64,000 nucleotides of DNA, taken from positions 44,095,920 through 44,159,919 of the forward strand of contig OY282606.1 of assembly GCA_958298945.1 (NCBI GenBank), in the 5' to 3' direction. Under the pieces are notes generated by a model, which saw only the letters and a list, made by a program, of their open reading frames with translations, did no database searches and had not been told where the DNA came from. Positions within the stretch are counted from its first letter, which is position 1; each line of letters starts with the position of its first letter. The translations under genes and the position numbers were made by a program. Positions 23,837 to 34,728 of the stretch are shown in pieces. Source of the stretch: Atherix ibis (taxonomy: Eukaryota > Arthropoda > Insecta > Diptera > Athericidae).

Positions 23837-26105
23837 CTTTCGATTGTTTTCTTCTTCTTAATCATGAGGTTTTGTAAGCCCCATATTAGGACACACCTTT
23901 CTATACCCAAATCTTGATAACTTAACAATACAAAATTACCTTACTTCGCATATACTTCCATTTTAATCGAGGGTGTGATCTCACAACCCTCACGCGTTCT
24001 ACCCTTCATTAGTTTTTAATCTTGAAGCTCGCTCTGAGCGAGGTTCGGCTTTCTCTGCTGCAAAAATGCTTTATGGAACCGAAGGTTTTGGTAAGGAATC
24101 TTTCTTATGGGCTTGTGGCAACTTTTTGTAAGTAGCACATTATTGCTCCTAATTTTACTGTGCCATTTTTCATAATATCGCGTAATTACCTGATGACTTG
24201 TACTAGCAGCGACTAATGTACAAGCTATGTGGACGGAACGTCCACAGTAGCCCCAGATAGCTCTCAGTGCTACCAGCAATTGTGGAGTTGACAATTTTGT
24301 TCCTAACCACAGAAACCTATAAAAATTTATTGTCACCTAAAACTAGAGTAGTCGGTAGCCACCAAAATCTATAAAAGTTAATAGTTTCACATCATATGAT
24401 GAGCTTTACAAATTTGTTTTGATCATAAAAATAGTTTAATTCGATAACCGTCAAATGTGAATATTTTAACAGATTAGGTTGGCGTTAGTACTTGACGGAT
24501 AGCCATAGAACATGTCCAGTGTGCTTAGTAAATACATCCATGGTAATTTATTCTTGGAGCCGGAAATAATTTTTTTTCGAACATGAAATTGAATCAATAG
24601 CTACCGAGACTTTAAATATTATTAATTTTAAAGTGTTAGAATGACAAATTTCTCAAACATATTTTTATTATTTCAAATTTAAAAATTTAATTTATTAACA
24701 AGTAACGAGCTACTCGTATGAAATTAAAACCGCAGGAAGAAATTCCCGAAATGGACAGAATTAGATACAAAATACTTATTACTATTTATAAAAAGATGAG
24801 TAATTAAGATTTTCTTATAAAATGGTATTAAATTTCGGTCTATTTTTCTATTATGGATCCATAACCATTGGTAACTGTTGGAAGAGTTTCTCTGCCCACA
24901 AACAAGTTTATTTACGTGAACTGATATCATTTTTCTGATAGTTTCAATTTATGGACTTGCACTAAAGAATAAGAATAGCTCAAATTATACTGATTATCAA
25001 ACATATGTCATATAATTTTACCAAACTGGATGATACGTAATAAAACTATTTTTTAATAGTTTATAATTAGACTGCCAGCAATAATTTTTTAGACTGCCAG
25101 CAAATTAGAAAATAATTAACATTTTGTTTGAATATTTTACGTTCACGATCTTATAAATATGTATATTCGGTCAGGTTATTATTGACCACCGGACTAATAG
25201 AGTAAATCATATGCAAAAATGATTCATTCACCAAGTAGCCAGTGCGCAAATCGTCAAAACAAAATTTTTCAAATTCGATTTAATTGTAACTACGCATCGA
25301 CGGAATTTTGTTTACATTTTAGATTCTGTTTATTATTTGTTTACATTGTTCAAAGAGGTTACGTTATCAGGTTATATTAGGTAATTTTTATTTTCTAATA
25401 TTTATTGGCAAAAATTAAAACGAAATCACTACATCTAAGGTTGAACTTAAAGAGTCATTTTTATTGCAGTAAATTAGCGGGGAAGAAACATAAAAACTGT
25501 TAATCTTATCAAAGCAACTTAAATCATTTTTTTATGAAATAAAATTGGAAATAATCAGACTAAAAATAATTAGATGAGTTAGTCGGTCTTCTGATCTGTA
25601 TTCGAATATTACGTCTGACTTCAAATTGTGTTAACATTTCATGAATAATAAATTCGATAAAGAACATAATCTCTCTTAGCTTTGAGATGATTTTTGTGTT
25701 AGAAAGCTCAGGAAATTTCATTTGTGATTAAAATTGATTGTTTTCATTTTCTATAAAAATTCCGAGAAAATATGTTAGAAAGAAGAGCCTAATTCATTAG
25801 GGATAATTGGAAAAAGGATCAAATTATATACTGTTCTATCATACTGGCTGGATTCTTTCTTAAACACTGTTCCCGGAAATCAGTTATGAATAATGCAATA
25901 TTTTGTTTTTGTATCGTTTTCATAGGCAAATATTTTTTTTTCAAAAAGGAATTATTCGATTATTTATCAAAAGGATAATCTTTCTTTAATATTAAGAAAC
26001 AATGTTACTATTAACTATAGAAATAGTATCCTAAAAAGTCTGATCAGTTCTCTTAAAAAAATAAAGGATTTTTCATTAAGGGCCATCTTCAATCTTTAAA
26101 ATTGA
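23837..26105. other. AT-rich spacer without recognised genes
   Basis: A 106-codon minus-strand frame at 24,016-24,336 has no family I recognise. A short duplicated phrase (tagactgccagcaa) occurs at about 25,069 and 25,091. Nothing else is supported. Confidence 0.4.
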
Positions 26106-26109
26106 AGAA

Positions 26110-26870
26110 TATCTTTATTGCAGATTAAAGTACATTGGCTATTATTATTATTTAAAAATGACATCGTTCAAATGGCCTCCGCGGCTTCGTTTGCAAGGAA
26201 TCATCCGAGAGGTCCAATATTGGATGACTGTGTTCCTCATAAATCAGGGTGAATCTCACTAATGGATTAAATAATGTTGTTCTTGAAAGTGTTATCGGCT
26301 TATTGGCATATACCATTGATTAAAGTAGTTTTATAGGAAAAGTCTGTAAACATTCAATTCTACAAGCTTGGCCGCTAGTTGACATCATATAATTGCGATA
26401 TAAAGGCGACGTGGAAGTCGTACTTTCCTGTTGGTATTAAATATTGTCCATGTCCATATCGTCCAATGGAAACCAAAAAAAAAAATCTTTTATCATTGTT
26501 CCATACCTCTGGCCATTTACGTGGCCATCGTGTCAGTCTCATTTCGAAAAAAGTACTGGCCCTATGATGCTGCACGATCAAAAACCACACCAAAAAGTAA
26601 ATTTTTTTGGATGAAAAGGCAGGTCCTGACATACATGGGGTTGCTTTTCTTCCCAGATCCGAAAATATTGCTTGTTTACGTAGCTATTCAGCCAAAAAAG
26701 CGCTTCGTCGCTGAAGATGATTTTTTCATCAAGTCTGAGATCCGCTTTCAAATTTCCAATTGATGAAGGCATAAAAAACTGAATTATAGTAGATAAATTA
26801 TTTACAATAAATATAATAGTATGTGTGTCATAAGAGTATATGTTTGTAAATTTGTGAAAACTTACCAAGT
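26110..26870 (-). pseudogene. DD41D mariner relic
   Basis: The reverse strand contains the first-Asp block DEKIIFSDEALFWLNSYVNKQ (26,680-26,745). RIWEEKQPHVCQDLPFHPKKFTFWCGF follows (26,578-26,670), then decayed central sequence. The C-terminal end near 26,170-26,215 (reverse gacctctcggatgattcctt) resembles that of the 28.3-kb relic. The second- and third-Asp boxes are not readable. Confidence 0.72.
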
Positions 26871-26871
26871 A

Positions 26872-28298
26872 TGGTAAGTTCTTATTTTTTTCTGGGACAC
26901 AGTTCTTAGCTAATCAAAATGAGGTAAAATTCACTTAACTACAAAACAATTTTTTTTTTAGCTAAACCAACATTTTTTAAACACAATAAAAAATATTTTT
27001 TGAATATACGAGTATATTAATTATAGACAATATTTATTAAATAAACTGTCGACCAATGTAAAGAAAGTCCAACTAAAATTTGGCAGAATTTATTGAAAAA
27101 TAAACAGTGCCCAGATTAGTTCCGCTAAAAACTACAAAGTTCATTCATTCCAGTGCCTGGGGTTTTTCTTAATAAGAAAAATTGATTTATGAATTAGCCC
27201 CCAATCCCCAATTCCACTTTATTAAAAATTCTATAACAATTTGTATTTAAATATTTATTTTTAGCGTTAAAAAAATTCAATAAATTTAGGTGATTGTTTT
27301 GAGTCATCAAACTTTCAAAGTTGTTTTAATTTCAGAAAAATGAAAGTGCCGAAAATTTCAGTGAGCTTTATTAATTAAAGGAAAACATATTACTATATTA
27401 ATTTTATGAAATAATTGCAAAAATTGATTTAACAGAAGACTGCGACTTCTTTTTTTTTTTAGAAGAATACTTCAATTTAAGAACATTGTTAGGCTTGGCA
27501 AATTCTTCATAATTTTTACATTTTCTGAGAAATAATTAGCAACCGATTTAAGGTGAGACCAGACTTTATGGTCTGCCAAATTCTACTTTTAGAATTTGAA
27601 GAATTTTTTTTCGTTTGTAAAAGTTCAGTAATAAATTAGCAAGAGTAGTTTTTTTTTGTAAAGTTCCTGACAGAACATTTTCGAAACTAAGCAATAAATG
27701 TCAAAATAGTTGGATTTGATTGATTTTAAACATTTCTATTATGAATAATAAGGTCATTATTGTTTATTCGACTTTCTAGAAATATTTCAGATGTTCATCG
27801 CAATCAACAAAAAAAACACCAAAAGTTGTTAGAAATCATGAGTAAAGTTTATTCAACCCATTAACCTTGAATACATTACAAAAAGTTTCCGAATATACAG
27901 GATTGACTAATGGTCTGTTGATGGTGTTGGTTCCAGTGTTTGTTGAACAATTTTTACTGATTGTCCAGACGATTAGGAATAATATCGGTTGGATGAGTCA
28001 CAGCAACATAAATTTTAGATGTTGACGAATTAAGTTTTAAGTGCAGGGTAATAAAGCTCTCGATTTTTTTTTGTTATTATGCAAAGATAAAATGTCAATT
28101 TGACAGGAAGAACTTCATTAATAATATTTTTACATTTTTTAACCTTTTTCTGTAGATTTTTAATGCAACAAATTTTTTTTTCTTGACAGGAAAAAAATAA
28201 TGAAATTTCGATAGTTTCATTACAAAAAATTTAATTAGTGAAAGTTAATATAGGATTTTTAATTAAGGGCACCCAATCTTTAATATTGAATAAAAAGA
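26872..28298. other. AT-rich spacer
   Basis: Highly A/T-rich with long homopolymer runs. No gene or element recognised. Confidence 0.4.
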
Positions 28299-28299
28299 G

Positions 28300-28690
28300 T
28301 TGTATATGAGCTATGGTGGATATCTTCATTGCAGATTAAAAGACATTCGATACCATTACTAGCTTCGTTTTTTGTAGGTGATTCGAGAGGTCTAATTTTG
28401 GATGACTCTTCTGTAAGAAGTCCTTTATTTTAAGTGCTGTATGGCAATTCGCACCGTCTTGCTGGAACCAAATATTCTGCTATCATCGCTCGATACCTTT
28501 GGCCATTGACAGTTATCGTCGCACCAACCTAATTTCGAAATCAGTACGACACGATTATGTTCATCTACCAAAAGTTGGAAGTGTTATATCTAACTTGACT
28601 TTTCGCTTCGGTACTTTAAAATCAAATTTCGATAAAATCTTTATTTCATTATATTGCTTGGATCTTTCCATTATGCATGGAATATAACAT
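28300..28690 (-). pseudogene. DD41D mariner relic, first of two in tandem
   Basis: The reverse strand near 28,440-28,480 shows a broken WFQQDGANCHTA second-Asp box. An RYRAMIAEY-like block precedes it at about 28,475-28,500. On the other side the frame passes to DFLQKSHPKLDLSNHL without the third-Asp region. The leftmost segment (tgcagattaaaagacattcg) matches the left end of the 26.1-kb relic. It is inactive. Confidence 0.6.
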
Positions 28691-29095
28691 TATTCAAATA
28701 GCCGCCACAAGACTTCATTAGAACTCGATTTTCGCACATTTTGAGCTGTAATGCGGCATTACTTGATGGACGAATGTTGGTTTTTAAATGCTTTAAAATT
28801 TAGGGATTGTCTGCCACAAGAAAAATCCAGCAGCAACAAATCGTACGATCTTGGAGGCCGCCAAATTCAAACCAAAATAAAATCTGTTACCATACGGCCA
28901 GAGTGCTCAGAATTTACGGTAACATTCTCTCCTTCGTCATTTTCAAAGAAATACGGACACTTTTTGGCAGATATAATAGTTTCTCCTCAGTCACTTGTGG
29001 GTTTTCAGAGCCACATAAACGGCATTTTTACTCATTGACTTTCCTATCGAGCAGGAACTTAACTTCATCGCTGAAGAAAATTAAGCGTTAAACGT
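28691..29095 (-). pseudogene. DD41D mariner relic, second of two in tandem
   Basis: The reverse strand holds a decayed third-Asp block (FGGLQDRTICCC-like, near 28,835-28,865). A TVTVNSEHSGR-like stretch is near 28,890-28,935. The N-terminal edge near 29,070-29,090 reads IFFSDEVKFLLDRKVN in broken form (the first-Asp box). The left end at 28,740-28,815 matches the 16.4-kb fragment. It is heavily mutated. Confidence 0.55.
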
Positions 29096-29209
29096 GGCGA
29101 CGGCTAAACCATCACTTTTTATAATCTTAACGCAACGTTTAGTGATTAAGCAATCTATAATGTAAAATGGCCTTAAGTTAAACATATGCTACCTTCACAT
29201 ATGTATATA

Positions 29210-30188
29210 GGGTTTTCCAAAAAGAGTGATAAGTGACCAATTTTTACCTAAGCTATAAATAGGTAAAAAGTGATAATTTAGGGTTTTCCAATAAAAGTGA
29301 TATGATTTCTTTAAAAAGAAAACACACACTAATTGTTAAGGAAATTCAAATGTTTTTTATTTAATATGAAGTACAATCGATACAATTAAGTTCTGAATAA
29401 AACTTCATTCAAATGGCCTTCACGACTTCTTTTGCAGGAACGAATTCGATGAACCCAATTTTCGAGCACTTTTTCCACTAAATCAAGTCGTATGTCATAA
29501 ATAGCACGTTCAATATTGACTTCTAAAGCTTGAAGAGAGTTTGGTTTATTGCTAAAGACTAATGACTCAAACAACCCCACAAGAAATAGTCTAATGGTGT
29601 TAAATCACAACTTCTTGGAGGCCATTCAATGTCACAATTTCTTGAAATAATCGAATCTCCAAACTTTTCTCGCAATAATTCGGTTGTTGCACGTGCTGTG
29701 TAGCACGTAGCCCCGTCTTGTTGGAACCAGATGTTATCAAGATCAACTTCTTCCAAGTTCGGCCATAAAAAGTTGGTTATCATCGATCTATACCGCTATC
29801 CATTGACAGTAACGGTGTTACCAGCTTCATTTCGAAAGAAGTATGGACCGATGATTCCACCAGAGCAAAAACCACACCAAACTGTCAATTTAGGTGAATG
29901 TAATGGGTGTTCATGAATAATTTGTGTATTTTTTTCGCACCAGAATCGACAGTTTTGTTTATTTACCGCACCCCACTCAGATGAAAGTGAGCGCACGAAA
30001 AGTTGCAATTGGAGAACAATTGTTTTGATAATAAAATTGAATAATTTGTAAACGTTGTTCTTGCGTTTATTTCTCCATGATGAAATTGTAAACATTACTG
30101 AATACAATAAAAAAAAATTAAAGATCATGACATTTTAAAAATGGCCGAAACGTCACTTAGAAATCATATCACTCTTTTTGGAAAACCC
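29210..30188 (-). mobile_element. DD41D mariner deletion derivative, copy 1
   Basis: The outer ends read gggttttccaaaaagagtga at 29,210 and its inverse at 30,188, both followed by TA. A second copy of the same terminal sequence sits inside the left end at about 29,281-29,310, giving a duplicated subterminal repeat. The minus-strand transposase begins MERN.RKNNVYKLF-like near 30,080. It jumps directly from the first 35 or so residues to GAVNKQNCRFWCE (29,940-29,985). The HTH domain and the first catalytic Asp are therefore missing. The rest is mostly open: LTVWCGF, VTVNG, IWFQQDGATCYTAR and CDLTPLDYFLWG, with 41 residues between the last two Asp residues. The same deletion junction occurs in the 60.5-kb copy. 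Confidence 0.85.
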
Positions 30189-30191
30189 TAT

Positions 30192-30889
30192 ATAATCGAC
30201 AGTGGAAAAATGACAGAGCAGTACTTTCAGAACCACGAAATGGATAAAGAGATAATTTCCTTTTTATTTATTACATCTACAATATTACTTATACTTAAAG
30301 TTTTATTTAAAATTCATATTCATATATTTAAAGAAAACCAGAATAAAAATAAAAATGGAACCATTTCGATAAGTTTATACAAATTACACTTGCTAATGTG
30401 TGTAGTCAATAAAAATTCTAAAACTTTGCTTTGTAAAGTATTCTTTCTTCTTCTTCATTTATTATAAAATATTTTAAATATTGGCAAGACCTTGTTGGTA
30501 GCTTTGTCATGTAACATTCGAGAACAAACTTAAAAAATAAAACTAGCCAACACGAAAATGTCTAATTATAAAAATAAATATAATGAGAAGTTCATTCGTC
30601 ACCATTTAGAATAAACGAACACAAAGCTTTCATTTCGGTTTGCAAAATGTGTGAATGTGCTTTTAGAATATTTAACTTTTTCAATAAACTATTGTAATAT
30701 AATAAAGCTTCAATAAATGTACAAAAAGAATTTCTAGCAAAAATCAAATCTTCTTTGTTCCTAGAACAAGAAACACCGTAATTTCTATTGTACAATCAAA
30801 TGAAAAATACTGGATGTTTCTATATTCTTAGTCTACCAAGTCAAGTGCTTACTATATGGTATATGTGTTAATAAATTGTGCTATAATGT
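30192..30889. other. AT-rich spacer
   Basis: A 108-codon plus-strand frame at 30,141-30,467 starts inside the preceding element and is low-complexity (Ile/Leu/Lys/Asn). I do not consider it a gene. Nothing else seen. Confidence 0.4.
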
Positions 30890-31165
30890 CGTTGTTCAGC
30901 AATAAAATCATCTTGGGTCCGTTTGCATGAACCATACTCTTCATGTAGCTCTAGAGAAACAAGTCCAATGGTATCAAATCACAATATCTCGGTTGCCAAT
31001 TTGACCTCGTTGTATAGTGCATAGGTTGTGCTTGAATGATATGTGGATTTTAGTGCCCCAAAAGGATTCGTGATTCTTTTTTCGCTCACGAGGATTTTTT
31101 TAAGTCATCAACTGCTTGTTGTTAAAATATCCAATTGGCGACTACAAATGGTCTCTAGGCTTTTA
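30890..31165 (-). pseudogene. DD41D mariner relic
   Basis: The reverse strand reads NPHIIQAQPMHY (31,015-31,055) next to SNWQPRYCDLIPLDLFL.SYMKSMVHANGPK (30,915-31,010). The latter is the third-Asp block of the family. The intervening second-Asp segment is deleted. Confidence 0.65.
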
Positions 31166-31494
31166 GTTCCTGTGTCAATGGAATTTTTATAGGCATGTCT
31201 TTTGGTGTTATATGAAAAGTCCTAATACAGTGCACGCCGACGAATTGAGGTTATTGGAGCCTGGGCCACACTTTCTTCCGCAAGAACAATATATTCGACC
31301 GAACGACCTTACGAAGATGCACTAGTTTTCTCATGTTTTATATCGACCCAGATTCTTAGAATTTCTGAACCAAAGAAAAGTTATTGTTGTCTCAGATAGA
31401 CGTTGGCCAAGTCTCGCAGGCCAAGAATAAGACAGCGAATTCAATGCCCGAAGACTAGTATCTTGGCATTATCTGTCTTATACTCAAAAAAAGG

Positions 31495-31790
31495 AGATAT
31501 TACCGAGTTTAGCAACCATAGAATATGGTCAACAGATCTACCATCTGTTCATCGACTTTAAAGCCGCCTATAATAGGATAGCCAGGGTAAAACTCAACCA
31601 TGAGGGAGTTCAGCATTCTAAAAAAACTGATAAGACTAACTTTGCTGACCATGATTAATGTGAGAGGAAAAATAAAAGCAGCCGAACCACGTTCGGAGCT
31701 ATTTAATATATGCAATCGTCTCCGGCAAAGAGACGCAATTTTTGAATGTTCTCAGCTTTAAGCATGAGGGATAAAATACTCATTAAGTCT
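31495..31790 (+). pseudogene. LINE reverse transcriptase fragment
   Basis: Plus-strand IEYGQQIYHLFIDFKAAYNRIARVKL (31,520-31,598) is the first catalytic-Asp block of a non-LTR reverse transcriptase. After a frameshift, MREFSILKKLIRLTLLTMINVRGKIKA (31,601-31,682) and a degenerate FNICNRLRQRDAIF (LRQGD-type block) follow. It is inactive, and related to the relic at 3.4-4.5 kb. Confidence 0.72.
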
Positions 31791-31830
31791 GCTTAGTTCT
31801 TAGAGCTTAAAGGATGGTATCGACATTATA

Positions 31831-33190
31831 GCCGTATTCCATTGGGAAAGCTTTGCTTCTTAAAAAAGCTTCATCTACACCACCTCATATAGATGAGTAC
31901 TTAGTTTCTGTAGATGCGCATACAATTTACGGTAGGGGGATTTTAGTTCCCAAAGTGAAAATAGATAGCTTAGCGGGTTCGTTGGTTATGTTGAAGTGTC
32001 ATATTTTTTTATGTTTACTTTATTCGTGCAGCAAAAGCGAAAAGAAATGAAATCAAATATTACTGGAGTGTGTTTTTACACCATCCAAGTCATGAAGGAC
32101 GTACTGCAGTTGGTTTTGATTTACATCACGTTGTGGTTTCTAGCAAATAATTAAAGTGTACCGACAAATTGCAGACAGATTTGATGTCACAGAAAGCAGT
32201 GTCCATCGAATTTTATACTGCGTCGTAAAATGGTTTGTTAAAGTGAGTGCCAATTATATAAAATAGCTAACAGCATCCGAAATGCAAAATAACCAGATGC
32301 AATTTGCAGCTATGAAAGGTGTACCCGGTGTTGTTGGGGCTATTGATGGTTCTCATATTAAAATCAATCCTCCTAAACGTGACAAACAAGCATACTGCAA
32401 TAGGAAAAAATAATATAGTCTGCTTTTACAGGTAATTGTAAACGCCGAGAAAAAGTTTATAGATGTGCACTGTGGTGAACCTGGTGCAATGCACGATGCA
32501 CGGCTTCTACGAAAATCGGTGTTTTACAGGCGTATTACTGAGTATGAGTCCATAATTATACCAGGAGGTGTGCTACTTGGAGACTCAGCGTACGGTGCAA
32601 GCAGATATATAGTTCCCCCGTTTAAGGGTTTTGGAAACTTAACTGAAAATGATTTCTGTGACATAGAATATTTAGATAATGAAGTCAACAACATACAGAA
32701 TTACGCAGAATCTGAAGGAATTGACAGCAACAGTGTTGAACGTGCGAGGCAGCGAATGTTTGAAAATATGGATAATAATGGATTGTTAAATTAATTTAAA
32801 CTTAAATGATGTATTTGTGTAACTTTATATTTATTATAACACTCTCAATTGTAAATAAATGCCTCCTTGGCTAACAAAAATAATAGTAATCAATTTATCA
32901 CATATATAAAATATCTTAATTTAACACGAGTTATAAACTTATTTATAACTCATGCACAACGAGTTTCAGCCCTATCATTTTCCATTTTCTTGATGATAAT
33001 TGGACCTATAACGAAAGCAAAGCTTTCATAAATGTTTTCGTACAACACATCCACTCCACTTCACGTTGACAAGCTGAATAAACTCAGTATTTTGAGGTTA
33101 TATTTTACTTCTGTCTGAAAGCTATGCGTTCCATTGCTCAAGTACTCCCAAGTACTCGCGAGTAGCAAAATGGGCCCAATGGAATACAGC
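31831..33190 (+). mobile_element. PIF/Harbinger element, internally deleted
   Basis: A 16-bp terminal inverted repeat with one mismatch: 31,831-31,846 (gccgtattccattggg) against 33,175-33,190 (cccaatggaatacagc). It brackets a plus-strand transposase remnant. The length of about 1.36 kb is short for an autonomous Harbinger, because part of the transposase is missing and no second (Myb/SANT-type) gene is recognisable. Confidence 0.75.
32150..32794 (+). pseudogene. Harbinger (DDE_Tnp_4 type) transposase remnant
   Basis: The HTH-like VYRQIADRFDVTESSVHRIL is near 32,158-32,217. GVVGAIDGSHIKI (first Asp at 32,345) follows, then an in-frame TAA at about 32,411, VIVNAEKKFIDVHCGEPGAMHDARLLR and VLLGDSAYGASRYIVPPF (second Asp at 32,582). 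The frame then runs from FKGFGNLTE straight into NDFCDIEYLDNEVNNI and a short acidic tail ending at 32,794. In this family about 60 residues, including the third catalytic Glu, lie between those blocks, so an in-frame deletion has removed it near 32,640-32,655. With the stop and the lost Glu it cannot be catalytic. Confidence 0.85.
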
Positions 33191-33305
33191 TTGTGTGTCG
33201 ACCAGGAATGGAAGGCCTTCACGAAAACAGAGTCGATCGCGAAACATTTTGAGTTAAACATAAATAAAGGCAAATCAAATTATATTATAGATATCAGCGT
33301 CGGCA

Positions 33306-33352
33306 TCGAAGACAAGACCAATTATAGCTTAGAAACTGTTATAATTGGTCTT
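33306..33352. repeat. Inverted repeat, 16-bp perfect core
   Basis: gacaagaccaattata at about 33,311-33,326 is mirrored by tataattggtcttgtc at about 33,340-33,355, with a loop of about 13 nt. Weaker matches extend outward (cgtcggc / gacgcc). It lies between the Harbinger and mariner elements. Confidence 0.65.
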
Positions 33353-33425
33353 GTCACTGACGCCGAGATTATAGTTTCCAAAGAGTTAAATCGTATTCCC
33401 ATTTGAGGTCAAGGGTCGCACTCTA

Positions 33426-34726
33426 CGAGGTCATTCAACAAGTACTTAGCCTCACCGCCCGATGGAACTGCTGTCACGATTTACCATCGTGCAGTACATT
33501 CTTTTAGTAGCCTACTGTCAAAGTTTCAGTCGATTCCGTTCATTAGTTTTGTTTTGAGAGCCTTTGAAAGCGAGTTTGTAGTTGCACAAAAATGGAAAAA
33601 GAACAATATCGTTCGGTGATTAGATTCTTGTTTTTGGAAGGGAAAACGCGCAGCGAAATCAAAGATCGCTTGGATGCTGTGTATGGGGACTCTTCTCCTT
33701 CGACGGCGACCGTCAAGAATTGGTTCAACGAGTTTGTTCGTGGCCGCACGTCGGTTTTTGATGAGCCACGCCCAGGTGCCCCGAAAACGGCTGCTACGGA
33801 GGAAAACGTTAAAAAAGTCCACGATCTCGTGTTAGCAGACCGTCGATTGAAGGTTCACGAGATAGCTGAGACTGTGGGCATCGCAGTAGGAACGGTGCAT
33901 CATATTCTACACGAAGACCTGGGCATGAGAAAGCTGTCGGCGCGATGGGTGCCGCGTTTGCTCACACCGGAAAACAAGCGCAACCGTGAGTCCACATCGG
34001 CGACGTGTTTGGCGCTGTTTCAGCGCAATCCAGCGGAGTTCTTGCGTCGTTTCGTGACCGTCGACGAAACATGGATTCACTGGTACACACCAGAGACCAA
34101 GGAACAGTCGAAACAGTGGACTTCACCCGGCGAACGTGCTCCGAAGAAGGCGAAGACTGTTCGATCGGCCGGAAAGGTGATGGCCACCGTTTTCTGCGAT
34201 TCACAAGGTGTGATCCACATCGATTACCTCGAGAAGGGTAAAACAATCACGGGGCGCTACTATGCTGACTTATTGGGCCGATTTGACGTCGAATTGAAGA
34301 AAAAGCGGCCCCGCTTTGCGAAAAAAAAAGTGCTGTTCCACCACGACAACGCGCCGGCTCACACCTCGCCATGGCCTAATTGGTCGAATTAGGTCGCCAT
34401 GGCCTAATTGGTCGAAATGCGCTACGAATTGCTGCCCCATCCACCGTATTCTCCAGATTTGGCCCCCTGTGACTACTTTTTGTTTCCAAACCTGAAAAAA
34501 TCACTCGCCGGGAATAGATTTGGGTCGAATGAGGAGGTCATCGTCGCCACGGAGGCCTATTTTGCTTCCCTCGAGAAAATGTATTTTTTGGACGGGTTAA
34601 AAAAGTTAGAGCATCGCCGGGCCAAGTGTATCGAGCTTGAAGTAGATTATGTGGAAAAATAAATTGCCACCTTTCCAAAATTTCGTTTTTTCTTTACAAC
34701 AACAAGTACTTGTTGAATGACCCACG
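33426..34726 (+). mobile_element. Full-length mariner element, recent copy B
   Basis: A 1,301-bp element with the same TIRs as the 13,955-15,250 element and TA duplications at 33,424-33,425 and 34,727-34,728. It encodes the same transposase on the plus strand. The coding sequences differ only at scattered positions. This copy carries its own distinct lesion (a short duplication), so the two were inactivated independently. Confidence 0.93.
33592..34662 (+). pseudogene. Mariner transposase (D34D) broken by a small duplication
   Basis: Starts MEKEQYRSVIRF and is open through the HTH domain, VTVDETWIHWY (first Asp) and HHDNAPAHTS (second Asp). At 34,367-34,415 the segment cgccatggcctaattggtcg is present twice in tandem, 26 bp apart. 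This shifts the frame and introduces stops right after the second Asp. Beyond it, a second frame (34,408-34,662) continues MRYELLPHPPYSPDL, CDYFLFPNL and the intact C-terminus ending DYVEK. Here LKK is followed by Leu, where copy A has a stop. The protein is otherwise undamaged. Confidence 0.92.
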
Positions 34727-34728
34727 TA

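Noticed and set aside
24016..24336. 106-codon minus-strand frame
   Set aside because: No family recognised; composition not coding-like; surrounded by non-coding sequence.
30141..30467. 108-codon plus-strand frame next to the DD41D element
   Set aside because: Starts inside the transposon end on the antisense strand and consists of AT-driven Ile/Lys/Asn/Leu runs.
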